A stretch of 64,000 bases of DNA from Pyrinomonadaceae bacterium (lineage in GTDB: Bacteria > Acidobacteriota > Blastocatellia > Pyrinomonadales > Pyrinomonadaceae): positions 496,001 to 560,000 of the forward strand of contig JANQRU010000004.1 of the NCBI GenBank assembly GCA_028284415.1, written 5' to 3'. How positions within the stretch are numbered: position 1 is the stretch's first letter; every line of letters begins with the position of its first letter. The position numbers were made by a program, and so were the translations under genes. Under the pieces are notes generated by a model that saw only the letters and a list, made by a program, of their open reading frames with translations, had not been told where the DNA came from and did not search any database. Positions 1 through 8,004 of the stretch are shown here, one piece after another.

Positions 1-439
1 AAACAATTTGACCTAGATGATATGCGTTGTGATCTGCGACAAGCAAAGCCTCACGCAAAATTGTCTGTCCCGAACCATGTGAAATCTTGGCAAAAAGATC
101 TGTTTCAGAATCAGAAATCAAATCACGCATTGCCTGTAAATCTTCCAAAATCTGCCTAACACTTTTTTCCCAATCTTCAACGCTCGCTTCCTTCTTATTC
201 CAATAACCTTTAGGAAATTCGGGCGAAATGTGATTCTTGTCACGACTAAATTCCAGAATATCCCACTGAGCAATTCGTATGTGCTCCAGCAGTTCCCAAG
301 CGGTATGTGGTATATTCTCAAATTTTGCATTTTTAGCTTCAATCGGGAAATCCTTCAAAACAGTTTCCAAATCAATATGTGCCGATTTTCCCTCTAATAA
401 TTCAAGCAAATGCTCTCGCAAAATTTTATTCATTTTCAT
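1..439 (-). CDS. DinB family protein (partial, 3' end cut by window edge)
   Basis: The frame is open from an ATG at 439 (or 433) to the window edge, giving about 146 visible residues. Two His-bearing helices stand out: HTAWELLEHIR around residues 45-55 (H45, H53) and DHNAYHLGQ around 136-144 (H137, H141). These are typical of the DinB/DUF664-like four-helix bundle, where three His residues bind a divalent metal. The biochemical role of most members is unknown; some are thiol-dependent transferases. The start lies 6 bp after the rnhB stop on the same strand, so it is probably the last or a late gene of that operon. The family is clear but the substrate cannot be told. Confidence 0.8.
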   Translation of the reverse strand, partial: MKMNKILREHLLELLEGKSAHIDLETVLKDFPIEAKNAKFENIPHTAWELLEHIRIAQWDILEFSRDKNHISPEFPKGYWNKKEASVEDWEKSVRQILEDLQAMRDLISDSETDLFAKISHGSGQTILREALLVADHNAYHLGQIV

Positions 440-445
440 ATTTTC

Positions 446-1054
446 TCATAAAACACCTTTAAATGATTTACGATGAATCGGCGTTGCCCCGTGTTCGCGG
501 AGAGCTTCAAAATGTGCTTTTGTTCCATAGCCAGCGTGTTTTTCAAAGCCGTATTCGGGATATTTTTCAGCAAAATCTTTCATTAAATTATCACGATAAA
601 CTTTTGCAATTATTGAAGCCGCAGCAATCGAAGCGGAAACCGCGTCACCTTTGATTATGGCTTTTTGTGGAAGGTTTACGTCCTTGAGTTCAAGTGCGTC
701 TATGAGCAGAAAATCGGTTTTTAATTTCAAATTTTGAACGGCGAGTACCATCGCTTTTTTAGTCGCTTCGAGGATGTTTATTTTGTCTATTTCGTCCGCT
801 TCGACTTGTCCGTAAGCATAAGCTAAAGCATCATTTTTAATTTCTTCAGCGATCTTTTCGCGTTTCTTTTTTGAGATTTTCTTTGAATCATTTAAACCTT
901 CGGGCAAAGGTTTAGACAAATCTAAAATCACAGCTCCTGCGACAACTGCACCTGCCAAACAACCGCGTCCAACCTCATCAACTCCGGCAATGAATTTATA
1001 GCCATCTTTTAGTGCTTGTTCTTCAAAAATTAAGCCGATTGTTGTTTCTTTCAT
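446..1054 (-). CDS. rnhB: Ribonuclease HII
   Basis: RNase HII cuts the RNA strand of RNA-DNA hybrids and starts removal of misincorporated ribonucleotides from DNA. The 202-aa product has the GVDEVGRG motif (D26, E27), LLIDALE (D119) and a late acidic residue in KVYRDN (D155), which together form the DEDD metal site. The frame stays open upstream to 1090, but those 12 codons lie inside a perfect inverted repeat (1063-1151), so I take the internal ATG at 1054 (MKETTIG). Position next to rplS and trmD is common for rnhB. The stop is TGA and is followed after 6 bp by the DinB-family gene. Confidence 0.95.
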   Translation of the reverse strand: MKETTIGLIFEEQALKDGYKFIAGVDEVGRGCLAGAVVAGAVILDLSKPLPEGLNDSKKISKKKREKIAEEIKNDALAYAYGQVEADEIDKINILEATKKAMVLAVQNLKLKTDFLLIDALELKDVNLPQKAIIKGDAVSASIAAASIIAKVYRDNLMKDFAEKYPEYGFEKHAGYGTKAHFEALREHGATPIHRKSFKGVL

Positions 1055-1062
1055 AAAATGAA

Positions 1063-1151
1063 AATCAGTATAGCGAACGATAGTGAGCAAGTCTATTTAA
1101 TAGACATTTTCGAGCAAATTACACTACTCACTATCGTTCGCTATACTGATT
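1063..1151. repeat. Perfect 25-bp inverted repeat with a nested palindrome
   Basis: Arms 1063-1087 and 1127-1151 are exact reverse complements. The spacer holds a smaller palindrome at about 1091-1105 (gtctatttaatagac). The element fills the gap between the 1158 gene and rnhB and would fold into a long hairpin on either strand. It could act as a terminator or mRNA-stability element, or be a copy of a dispersed repeat; there is no clear T-tract. Confidence 0.85.
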
Positions 1152-1157
1152 AAGAAT

Positions 1158-1529
1158 CTATAGCCAACTTCCCTTCACAAATTCCGCATTCATATACGGA
1201 AATTCAGCAAATACATCTCTCGCCGTTGCTCTATCTGCCCGTAAATAAAGTCTTAGAACAGTTTCATCAACTTGAGTTTTTAGTTCAATGCAAGGCTCTT
1301 CACCAAAGCCAACATCAATAAATGTAAAGGAGAAATACTTAATCTTTTCGGGTTCAAGATGAACGTGGCAATGACAGGCGTCTTTATCAATGACTCTTTC
1401 GTTGCCGTCTCTGCCGATGCTAATACTGCCGACAATATTCGCCGATACTGCTGCATTCGGAACGGCAACGACAAATTCGCCGAAGTTTAGAATGTCATCG
1501 AGTGCTTTCCAAAAAGTATCTTTGTCCAT
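1158..1529 (-). CDS. Conserved-looking hypothetical protein with a CHCHVH cluster
   Basis: The 123-aa protein is not recognised with confidence. It starts MDKDTFWKALDDIL, has no signal peptide or membrane segment, and carries a Cys/His cluster, ACHCHVHLEP, at residues 51-60 (C52, H53, C54, H55, H57) that could bind a metal or haem. The second half (FSFTFIDVGFGEEPC, then VLRLYLR) looks like beta strands. It sits between rplS and rnhB on the same strand, separated from rplS by a hairpin. A distant relation to the HutX/ChuX haem-carrier fold came to mind, but nothing in the sequence proves it. The reading frame and start are reasonably sure. Confidence 0.7.
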   Translation of the reverse strand: MDKDTFWKALDDILNFGEFVVAVPNAAVSANIVGSISIGRDGNERVIDKDACHCHVHLEPEKIKYFSFTFIDVGFGEEPCIELKTQVDETVLRLYLRADRATARDVFAEFPYMNAEFVKGSWL

Positions 1530-1547
1530 TGATGCTTTTTAAAGTGC

Positions 1548-1579
1548 CAAAAACCGCCTGCGATGCACGACGGTTTTTG
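1548..1579 (-). terminator. Hairpin after rplS, possible Rho-independent terminator
   Basis: caaaaaccg (1548-1556) pairs with cggtttttg (1571-1579). Read on the minus strand the 3' arm ends in a short T-run. It lies between rplS and the downstream 1158 gene and may end or attenuate the ribosomal transcript. Confidence 0.5.
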
Positions 1580-1605
1580 CAAACTTTTGTTTAAGATTAA
1601 AAATT

Positions 1606-1980
1606 TTACTTGGCGGATTTCCCTTTCTTTTTCTGACGCATATCGCGTTCGGGAATACGTGCTGCTTTTCCGCGTAAGTTGCGTAAATAATAAAGTTTTG
1701 CACGGCGAACTTTACCGTAGCGAACAACTTCTATGCGGTCAATAATTGTTGCATGAATCGGGAAAATTCTTTCAACGCCGACGCCGAAACTTGTCTTTCT
1801 AACGGTGATCGTTTCACGCGGACCGCCGTGTTTTCTGGCGATGCAAAAACCTTCAAATGCCTGCAAACGCTCTTTGTTTCCCTCTTGAATTCTTACCCAA
1901 ACGCGAACTGTATCGCCCGGCTGAAAATCGGGAATATCATCTCTTAACTGTGTCTTTTCTATCGAATCTAAACGGTTCAT
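1606..1980 (-). CDS. rplS: 50S ribosomal protein L19
   Basis: A 124-aa protein of normal family length. It shows the L19 pattern: [13 protein letters not shown] at residues 20-32, the [13 protein letters not shown] segment, the [10 protein letters not shown] core, [18 protein letters not shown], and a short basic tail ending in KKKGKSAK. L19 sits at the 30S-50S interface. The gene follows trmD on the same strand, the standard order trmD-rplS, but a 70-bp block of 7-nt repeats separates the two coding regions. Confidence 0.97.
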   Translation of the reverse strand: MNRLDSIEKTQLRDDIPDFQPGDTVRVWVRIQEGNKERLQAFEGFCIARKHGGPRETITVRKTSFGVGVERIFPIHATIIDRIEVVRYGKVRRAKLYYLRNLRGKAARIPERDMRQKKKGKSAK

Positions 1981-1986
1981 AACTCT

Positions 1987-2056
1987 AGTGGTCAGTGGTT
2001 AGTGGTCAGTGGTCAGTTGGTAAAAACTATTCACTATTCACTATTCACTATCAACT
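1987..2056. repeat. Ten tandem 7-nt units forming an imperfect hairpin (trmD-rplS gap)
   Basis: The block reads in exact 7-nt steps: agtggtc, agtggtt, agtggtc, agtggtc, agttggt, aaaaact, then attcact three times and atcaact. The first half starts each unit with agtg and the second half ends each with cact, so the halves can pair around 2020. The stop and last four codons of trmD (2041-2055) fall inside the block. Confidence 0.85.
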
Positions 2057-2751
2057 CCTTCCAATAAATCTTTTCTAACTTCTTTAGTCTTTTCTAATGC
2101 TTTTTCTTCCCGCCATTTATCAATTTCGGCGTGGTTTCCGCTTAAAAGAACTTCGGGAACTTTCATCCCTCGAAAATCTCTCGGTTGCGTATATTGCGGA
2201 AAATCCAATAAGCCGTCCGAAAACGAATCTTTTTCCGCTGACTGCTCATTGCCGAGTGCATCGGGCAAAAGCCTTGTGATTGCATCAACCAAAACGATCG
2301 CGGCAGGCTCACCACCGGATAAAACGTAATCACCGATGGAAATTTCATCCGTGACGAGTGCTTCTGTTACACGCTCATCAATTCCTTCGTAGCGACCACA
2401 GATCAAAACAATGCGTTCTTTACCATCGGCAAACTCTTGTGCAACTGCCTGTTTCAAAGGCTTTCCTTGTGGCGTTAGTAAAACGACTTTCGTTTTCGGC
2501 GGATAATTTTTGCGTTCTGATGTTCCAAGCAATTCTTCGATTGCCAGAAAAACGGGTTCGCATTTCATCACCATTCCTTCGCCACCGCCAAACGGTCGAT
2601 CATCGGTTTTGTGATGCTTATCCAACGCCCATTTGCGTAAATCGTGAACATTTATCTCAACAATTTCCGCTAACTTCGCACGCCGTATAATCCCGAAATC
2701 AAACACTTCGGTAAAAAATTCGGGAAAGATTGTCAAAATATCAAACTTCAT
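2041..2751 (-). CDS. trmD: tRNA (guanine-37-N1)-methyltransferase
   Basis: TrmD methylates G37 next to the anticodon, using SAM, and so guards the reading frame. The product (236 aa) begins [13 protein letters not shown] and carries [35 protein letters not shown] and the trefoil-knot SAM loop [11 protein letters not shown], all hallmarks of TrmD. An upstream ATG at 2787 is in frame, but the 12 extra codons are encoded by 7-nt repeats (2751-2792), so 2751 is the likely start. The last residues (VDSE) are also repeat-encoded. It is in the conserved order rimM-trmD-rplS. Confidence 0.96.
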   Translation of the reverse strand: MKFDILTIFPEFFTEVFDFGIIRRAKLAEIVEINVHDLRKWALDKHHKTDDRPFGGGEGMVMKCEPVFLAIEELLGTSERKNYPPKTKVVLLTPQGKPLKQAVAQEFADGKERIVLICGRYEGIDERVTEALVTDEISIGDYVLSGGEPAAIVLVDAITRLLPDALGNEQSAEKDSFSDGLLDFPQYTQPRDFRGMKVPEVLLSGNHAEIDKWREEKALEKTKEVRKDLLEGVDSE

Positions 2752-2792
2752 TTTGGATTTTAGATTTCGGATTATTTTTCGAATCAAAATCT
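2751..2792. repeat. Heptad repeat hairpin between rimM and trmD
   Basis: The sequence runs in 7-nt units: ttttgga, ttttaga, tttcgga, ttatttt, tcgaatc, aaaatct. ttagattt near 2760 pairs with aaatctaa near 2787. It supplies two of the three bases of the TAG stop codon of rimM (2791-2793) and lies directly against the trmD start. Confidence 0.7.
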
Positions 2793-3306
2793 AAAGTTCA
2801 AGTAAACCTTCGGGAAGGTCAACTTTTATAAACTTTTTTTCAATATCAACTAACGGACAGATTGCTTCGACAAATGGAATCATAAAATCTTTTTCACCAT
2901 TTTCAACTACCAAATTTACATTCTCACCCGCACGGAAAATTTCTTTTACTTTTCCGATTTTTTCGCCTTCGAGAGTTTCGACTTCGCAATCAATCAATTC
3001 CCAGTCAAAAAACTCATCTTCTTCGAGTTCGACGGCTTCGGATTCGGGAATGCAGATTTCCGCTTCCCGCAAAGTTTCGGCGTCTTCGATTGAATCGAAA
3101 TCTTTTAGTTTTAAAACGATTCTGTTTTTATGAAAAAAGAATTGTTCGATCTCAGTTTCCAGCTTTTCGCCAGTTTTTAAGACAGCAAAAACTTTTCTTA
3201 AATTTTCAAAGCGTTCGGGAAAGTCCGTTAAAATGTTTGCAAGAACTTCGCCTCGCAAACCGCGTGGCTTCGTTATAAAAGCAATTGCAACAAGTTCTTC
3301 ATTCAT
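2791..3306 (-). CDS. rimM: 16S rRNA processing factor RimM
   Basis: RimM binds S19 and helps mature the 3' domain of 16S rRNA. The 171-aa product has the family's N-terminal beta-barrel start (AFITKPRGLRGEVLANILTDFPERF, residues 8-32) and the C-terminal PRC barrel with DFMIPFVEAICPLVDIEKKFIKV near residues 139-161. Length and placement between khpA and trmD are normal. The gap to khpA is only 9 bp. Start MNEELVAIAF fits the family. Confidence 0.95.
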   Translation of the reverse strand: MNEELVAIAFITKPRGLRGEVLANILTDFPERFENLRKVFAVLKTGEKLETEIEQFFFHKNRIVLKLKDFDSIEDAETLREAEICIPESEAVELEEDEFFDWELIDCEVETLEGEKIGKVKEIFRAGENVNLVVENGEKDFMIPFVEAICPLVDIEKKFIKVDLPEGLLEL

Positions 3307-3315
3307 TGCAAATGT

Positions 3316-3549
3316 TTAATCTTCAAGTATCTGCAAATTGAAACGCTTTTTGTGTTTTTGACCTGCAAAAAACAAAAGCGAACGAATTGCTTTAACGGTT
3401 CTTCCCTGTCTGCCGATCAGCCGTCCCATATCACTTTCCGCAACGCGGACTTCGATGGTCGTGTTTTTTCCTTCCGAATTTTCAGAAACTTCGACCGAAT
3501 CTTTGTCTTCGACCAAAGCGTTTATGATTTTCTCGACGGCTTCTTTCAT
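3316..3549 (-). CDS. khpA: KH-domain RNA-binding protein KhpA (YlqC family)
   Basis: The 77-aa protein is one type-II KH domain with the GxxG loop in GRLIGRQGRTVKAIRSLL (around residues 42-59). KhpA proteins bind RNA, often as a pair with KhpB, and affect cell division and cell-wall synthesis in Firmicutes. The place between rpsP and rimM is the usual one across phyla. The length is normal. No partner KhpB is seen in the window. Confidence 0.93.
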   Translation of the reverse strand: MKEAVEKIINALVEDKDSVEVSENSEGKNTTIEVRVAESDMGRLIGRQGRTVKAIRSLLFFAGQKHKKRFNLQILED

Positions 3550-3558
3550 GATATACAG

Positions 3559-3595
3559 TAGATGTCAGATGCCAATGTTTGACATCTGACATCTA
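3559..3595. repeat. 13-bp perfect hairpin of 7-nt units (rpsP-khpA gap)
   Basis: Arms 3559-3571 and 3583-3595 are exact reverse complements with an 11-nt loop. The block reads agatgtc, agatgcc, aatgttt, gacatct, gacatct, again in steps of seven. It lies between the rpsP stop and the khpA start. Confidence 0.85.
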
Positions 3596-3604
3596 AAAAC
3601 TAAT

Positions 3605-4324
3605 TTATTCTTCTTTCTTTTCTTCTTCAGCTTCAGCCTTTTCATCTGCTTTTTCAGCATCAGCATCATCGGATTTTTCTTCGGCTTTCTCTTCAGCAGG
3701 TTCTTCTTTGGCTTCCACTTCGTCAACTTTTTCTTCAGCCGGAGCCTCTTCAGCTTTTGCTTCCTCAGCAGGGGCTTCAGCAGTTTCCGCTTCATCTGCC
3801 TTTGCTTCTTCAGTCGCGGTTTCTTCCGCACCAGCGTCATCAGCTTTAGCCTCTGTATTATCGCTTGACTCTGCTTTTGCTTCTTCGCCTGCGTCATCGG
3901 CTTTTGCTTTTTCAGCTTCAGCTGCTTTCTTTTCTTCTTCAGCTTTTGCCTTAGCTTCGGCTGCTTCAGCTTCAGCCTCAGCCTTAATTCTTTCTGCTCT
4001 TTCTTCCATCTCTTTCGCTAGGGCAGCTTTCTTAGCTTCTTTCTCAGCAGCTTTTTTAGCTTCCATTTCGGCTTGCTCTTCCGCGGTCAGAGGTGGATTG
4101 TGCTTAATTAAACTTGCAACTGTTTCAGTTGGTTTTGCACCTTTGCTGATCCAATAGTCAATGCGTTCGTGATTCAAAATCACTTCCGGCGGATCAGTCA
4201 AAGGATTGTAAGTTCCCAATTTTTCCAAATATTTCCCATCGCGTTTTGAGCGTCTTTCTTTAACAATAACGCGGTAGAATGGTTTTTTCTTTGCACCCAT
4301 TCGGGTTAATCTAATTCTTAACAT
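3605..4324 (-). CDS. rpsP: 30S ribosomal protein S16 with a very long Ala/Glu/Lys tail
   Basis: Residues 1 to about 82 are a normal S16: [21 protein letters not shown], then the [14 protein letters not shown] segment and [19 protein letters not shown]. The protein continues to 239 aa, whereas S16 is usually about 80-100 aa. The extra 155 or so residues are low-complexity A/E/K/D repeats (EEAKAE, EEAPAE and similar), first likely helical, then disordered and acidic. The frame is intact and ends in a proper stop, so this is an extension and not a misassembled fusion. Some phyla have S16 with shorter acidic tails. A function for the tail is unknown. Confidence 0.95.
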   Translation of the reverse strand: MLRIRLTRMGAKKKPFYRVIVKERRSKRDGKYLEKLGTYNPLTDPPEVILNHERIDYWISKGAKPTETVASLIKHNPPLTAEEQAEMEAKKAAEKEAKKAALAKEMEERAERIKAEAEAEAAEAKAKAEEEKKAAEAEKAKADDAGEEAKAESSDNTEAKADDAGAEETATEEAKADEAETAEAPAEEAKAEEAPAEEKVDEVEAKEEPAEEKAEEKSDDADAEKADEKAEAEEEKKEE

Positions 4325-4337
4325 AACTCTCTTTTAA

Positions 4338-4403
4338 GTAGATTTTAGATGTTAGATTTCAGATGTCAGAAAATAATCTCTGACATCTGAAATCTAACAT
4401 CTA
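4338..4403. repeat. Perfect 25-bp hairpin of 7-nt units between ffh and rpsP
   Basis: Arms 4346-4370 and 4379-4403 are exact reverse complements with an 8-nt loop. Units read gtagatt, ttagatg, ttagatt, tcagatg, tcagaaa, ataatct, ctgacat, ctgaaat, ctaacat, cta. The last three bases are the TAG stop of ffh, so the hairpin begins inside the end of that gene. Confidence 0.9.
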
Positions 4404-5930
4404 CCTTCTTTTCTTTTTCTTCCTCTTCTTCTTGTGTCGTTTTTTCTTCTTTAATCTCTTAGTTAATGAATCTCTTGTTTGATCGTATTCGTTGTCGAAA
4501 CTTTCATCGTTTCCACCGCCGAACATTCCGCCTAAACCACCGGGCATCCCTCCGCCGAGCATTCCTCCAAGTCCGCTTCCGCCACCGAGTCCACCCATGC
4601 GTCCAGCCATTTTTTTCAAGAATCCACCGCTGTTCATCTTCTGCATCATTTTTCGCATTTGGTCATACTGACGCAGAAGCTGATTTACTTCAGCAATTGT
4701 TGACCCCGAACCATTGGCGATACGTGTTTTTCGGCTCGCATTGATAACTTTATGATCGCGGCGTTCTTGCTTGGTCATTGAGTCAATGATCGCCTCAGTG
4801 CGTTTCATCTGTGCTTCGACTTCTTCCGACTGCTCATCTGATAGAGACATACCGCCCGTCATCTGTTCGGGAAGCATCTTCATCAACTTCGACATCGAAC
4901 CAAGTTTTTTGAATTGCCCAAGCTGATTGCGAAAATCTTCAAGCGTAAAACGATTCGTCGCCATTTTCTCAAGCTGTGCTTGAGCTTCCTCTTCATCAAC
5001 CTTCGACTGAACTTCCTCAATGAGCGATAAAACGTCACCCATTCCAAGGATTCTCTGAGCAATCCGATCGGGATAAAATGGTTCAATTGCGTCGTATTTT
5101 TCACCGACACCGACAAATTTAACGGGTTGACCGATAACTTGTTTGATCGAAAGTGCTGCACCGCCACGGGCATCACCGTCCATTTTTGTCAGGACAACAC
5201 CCGTAATTCCGAGTCGTTTATGAAACTCTTCAGCAGAACGGACTGCATCCTGCCCGGTCATCGCATCCGCCACGAACAAAATCTCGATCGGTTTTGTTTC
5301 CGCCTTGATCTGTTCAAGCTCCACCATTAACTCTTCGTCAATGTGTAAACGTCCGGCTGTGTCAATGAGCAATGTATCGTAGCCTGTTTCTTGGGCGTGT
5401 TGCATCGCACCTTTGACAAGCGTTAACGGATCATCGGTTTCTTTATTTTCATAGACGCTTTGCCCAACTGCCCCACCGACAACTCTTAATTGTTCACGAG
5501 CCGCAGGACGATAAACGTCAACCGATACGAGAAGCGGTTTTCGCTCCTGATTCTCAGCAAGCCATTTGGAAATTTTACCTGTTGAGGTTGTTTTACCAGA
5601 ACCCTGCAAACCGACAATCATCACGACATTCGGAACTTGCTTGGTAAAAACGAGTCTTGAACTCGTTCCACCAAAAAGGTTTACAAGCTCGTCATAGACA
5701 ATTTTAACGACCTGTTCATGCGGTTTTAAGTCTGTCCAAACTTCCTGACCTTCAGCCTTTACGCGGACTGCTTCGACAAAATCTTTAGCGACCTTGTAAT
5801 TTACATCCGCTTCAAGAAGTGCCATCCGAATTTCACGCAAAGCAACATCCACATGCTCAGGCGTTAACTTGCCCTGACCACGCAAATTCTTTAGTGTTGA
5901 CTTTAATTTATCGGATAATGATTCAAACAT
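4401..5930 (-). CDS. ffh: Signal recognition particle protein Ffh
   Basis: Ffh is the GTPase that binds signal sequences and SRP RNA for co-translational membrane targeting. The 509-aa product has the N domain (residues 1-90), the G domain with GLQGSGKTTST (P-loop), DTAGRLH and TKMDGDARGGAAL, and a Met-rich M domain (MKMLPEQMTGGM, MRKMMQKMNSGGF). It ends with a Gly/Met-rich stretch and a strongly basic tail of about 16 Lys/Arg/His residues. That tail is longer than in E. coli but common in other phyla. It leads the operon and has a good promoter upstream. Confidence 0.97.
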   Translation of the reverse strand: MFESLSDKLKSTLKNLRGQGKLTPEHVDVALREIRMALLEADVNYKVAKDFVEAVRVKAEGQEVWTDLKPHEQVVKIVYDELVNLFGGTSSRLVFTKQVPNVVMIVGLQGSGKTTSTGKISKWLAENQERKPLLVSVDVYRPAAREQLRVVGGAVGQSVYENKETDDPLTLVKGAMQHAQETGYDTLLIDTAGRLHIDEELMVELEQIKAETKPIEILFVADAMTGQDAVRSAEEFHKRLGITGVVLTKMDGDARGGAALSIKQVIGQPVKFVGVGEKYDAIEPFYPDRIAQRILGMGDVLSLIEEVQSKVDEEEAQAQLEKMATNRFTLEDFRNQLGQFKKLGSMSKLMKMLPEQMTGGMSLSDEQSEEVEAQMKRTEAIIDSMTKQERRDHKVINASRKTRIANGSGSTIAEVNQLLRQYDQMRKMMQKMNSGGFLKKMAGRMGGLGGGSGLGGMLGGGMPGGLGGMFGGGNDESFDNEYDQTRDSLTKRLKKKKRHKKKRKKKKRR

Positions 5931-5966
5931 ATAAACGCACTTCTGCCATTAAAGCCGAAACTATAA

Positions 5967-5995
5967 ATACTAATGATAAAGGCTCTATGTGTCAA
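5967..5995 (-). promoter_or_regulatory. ffh: Sigma-70-type promoter of the ffh-rpsP-rplS operon
   Basis: On the minus strand TTGACA (5990-5995) is followed after exactly 17 nt by TAGTAT (5967-5972). The ffh start is about 30 nt downstream of the -10 box. Confidence 0.75.
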
Positions 5996-6167
5996 GAAAA
6001 GACTTGTGTTTATTTACCTAATTGGAGGGGATTTCAATCCTTTAGTTTTTTGCCTTTCCAAACAGTCCCATAAGCATACTAAACTAAAAACACATTCACT
6101 TTGTGATTGCCTGTATTAAGAATTATTCGCCCTGATTTAATGAGGTTTTTGATGTTGTAAATCTACT

Positions 6168-7208
6168 TTAGGTAATAACTCTTTCAATCTTTTCAATCAC
6201 ACTTTCAGTTTTCACGCTCAAAATACATTTCGGCTTGCCAAATTCTTTGCAAACGTAGCCGGCACAAGGTTGGCAGGGGAATTCTTCATAGACGATCTCG
6301 TGTGGAGCGTCCGTCCAAGGTCGCCAATGCTCTCTGTTTGAAGAACCGAAGATCACAACGGTTGGCGTCTGGACTGCGGCTGCGATATGAGCAATTCCCG
6401 AATCATTTCCGATGAAAATGTCGGCACGTCTGGCAAGCGCGGTTACTTCAGGCAGAGATAAATCCGAAAAGCCATGGAAAAAAGTTGATGTTTTTTCGCT
6501 TATTTCATTGATAATATCTTTTTCATTTGGAGCAGTTACGACTATCGGAAAAAAACTTCTCGAATCCAAGTAATTTATTATTTCCACAAAATTCTCAGTC
6601 GCCCACTGTTTTGATTCAAACGCTGCCGCAGGATGAATTAAGGCAATTTTATTTTTTTTCTCAACATCATTCTCGTTAAGAAGAGTTTCTATTTTGGCTT
6701 CTTTTTCTTTAGTAACAGTTAGTTGAGTTTTCGGTTTATCTTCGACGGGAATGCCCACAAATCCCAAAAGTGCTAATTGCTGTTCGGCGGAATGAGTTTT
6801 TTTCTGTTGCCAAAAATCAGATGCAGAAGAGAGTAAATGGTTATATAGAAATGAATATTGGTAATTTTTGTAACCGACACGATGTTTTGCACCGCTTGCA
6901 CGAATTAAAAGAGTTGCCGTTGTTCCGCCGTGTAGATTAAAGGCGACGTCGTAATTTTCTTTGCGTAGTTTTTGGGCAATTTTAATGCGCTCTTTTGTGT
7001 CTTTTGAGACGCTTATAACATTATCAACCGCTTCGAATCCATCCAGCACAGGTGCAACCCAATCTTCTAATAAAATATCAATTTGTGCATCGGGTAAATG
7101 TCTTCGGAGTGCAAGTATAGAAGGAGTTGAGAGAACTGTATCGCCGATTGAGCGTAAGCGTACGATGAGAATTTTGCGGACTTTTTGCCAGTTTATTTTT
7201 TTACTCAA
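6168..7208 (-). CDS. Glycosyltransferase family 9 (ADP-heptose:LPS heptosyltransferase-like)
   Basis: GT9 enzymes add heptose to the LPS inner core in the cytoplasm. The 346-aa product has the N-terminal KILIVRLRSIGDTVLSTP motif (residues 12-29), the two-Rossmann GT-B layout, ALIHPAAA before the C-terminal domain, and the donor-site signature FIGNDSGIAHIAAA. The Cys-containing CQPCAGYVCKEFGKPKC near the C-terminus is seen in some members. It overlaps the upstream methyltransferase by 4 bp. This implies an LPS-type outer membrane. The exact acceptor cannot be told. Confidence 0.9.
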   Translation of the reverse strand: MSKKINWQKVRKILIVRLRSIGDTVLSTPSILALRRHLPDAQIDILLEDWVAPVLDGFEAVDNVISVSKDTKERIKIAQKLRKENYDVAFNLHGGTTATLLIRASGAKHRVGYKNYQYSFLYNHLLSSASDFWQQKKTHSAEQQLALLGFVGIPVEDKPKTQLTVTKEKEAKIETLLNENDVEKKNKIALIHPAAAFESKQWATENFVEIINYLDSRSFFPIVVTAPNEKDIINEISEKTSTFFHGFSDLSLPEVTALARRADIFIGNDSGIAHIAAAVQTPTVVIFGSSNREHWRPWTDAPHEIVYEEFPCQPCAGYVCKEFGKPKCILSVKTESVIEKIERVIT

Positions 7209-8002
7209 AATTTCAAATCAGGCTTATAAATTGCCAAAATTGTTAGCCAAGGCGGAGCAAACGCAACATAGTGATCCCAGCTTGTGGGTTCAGAATTTGA
7301 ATCGGGATGCATGCTGTCATTATCTGAAACATTCTGAATTACAAACCCGAGATTTATTAAACTATTCATCAAATCTCCCAAACGATGTCTAAACTCCTTC
7401 GGCTGTGGAATAATCTCATTTTCGTTTTTGTCGTAAACCCAATCTTGATCTGCGTAAGTTATTTCTGTTTCTCTGCTGTAAGGTTCTTTCAAAACATAAC
7501 CTTTCCCGTTCCAATCTTCTTGCTTAACTCCTATTAAAAATGGGTTTGCAACTTGAACTTGATATAGTCCACCACCCCTCAAAACTTTCGCAACCTGTTC
7601 AAAAACTTCCGAAGCATCGGGTACAAAATTTATCGAATACGGATGAAAAACGATGTCAAAAAAATCTTGCTTCAAAGTTGATAAATTCCGCATATCGCCT
7701 TGGATTATTTCGATTTTAGAACCATAATGCTCTGCAACCTTTCTGTCTCTTACAAGCTGTTCTTCGGAAATATCAAAAACTGTTATATCTGCCCCAAGCA
7801 AAGCAAAAGCTGCAGATTGTTGCCCTCCGCCACCTGCTAGACACAAAACTTTTTTTCCTTTGACGTCTCCAAATCTTTGGTCTGGATTTACAAGTTCTTT
7901 TGCAGTTTGGTAATCAAGGTCGAGTTTCGGGCGGGTAAACAAAGCATCTGCTTCGGCTAGAGCCTTCCAGCGAGCTTTATTATATTCTGCAATTTCATCC
8001 AT
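7205..8002 (-). CDS. Class I SAM-dependent methyltransferase
   Basis: A 265-aa Rossmann methyltransferase. Motif I is VLCLAGGGGQQS (around residues 50-61), followed by ADITVFDISEEQL with the acidic ribose-binding residue, IIQGDMRNL, and the YSINFVPD region. The second half (KEFRHRLGDLMNSLINLGFVI) matches the C-terminal part of small-molecule type enzymes. It lies 2 bp from a Trm112-like gene and overlaps the heptosyltransferase by 4 bp, so the three genes are probably one transcript. The substrate is unknown. Confidence 0.88.
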   Translation of the reverse strand: MDEIAEYNKARWKALAEADALFTRPKLDLDYQTAKELVNPDQRFGDVKGKKVLCLAGGGGQQSAAFALLGADITVFDISEEQLVRDRKVAEHYGSKIEIIQGDMRNLSTLKQDFFDIVFHPYSINFVPDASEVFEQVAKVLRGGGLYQVQVANPFLIGVKQEDWNGKGYVLKEPYSRETEITYADQDWVYDKNENEIIPQPKEFRHRLGDLMNSLINLGFVIQNVSDNDSMHPDSNSEPTSWDHYVAFAPPWLTILAIYKPDLKF

Positions 8003-8004
8003 TT

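Noticed and set aside
1158-1529. Calling the small gene HutX/ChuX
   Set aside because: Only a vague likeness; no diagnostic motif could be confirmed by eye.
1987-2056. CRISPR array
   Set aside because: The repeats are 7 nt with no spacers, and no cas gene is near.
3708-4157. 149-aa Ser/Ala-rich frame on the plus strand
   Set aside because: It is the antisense of the repetitive rpsP tail; the composition mirrors the real gene.
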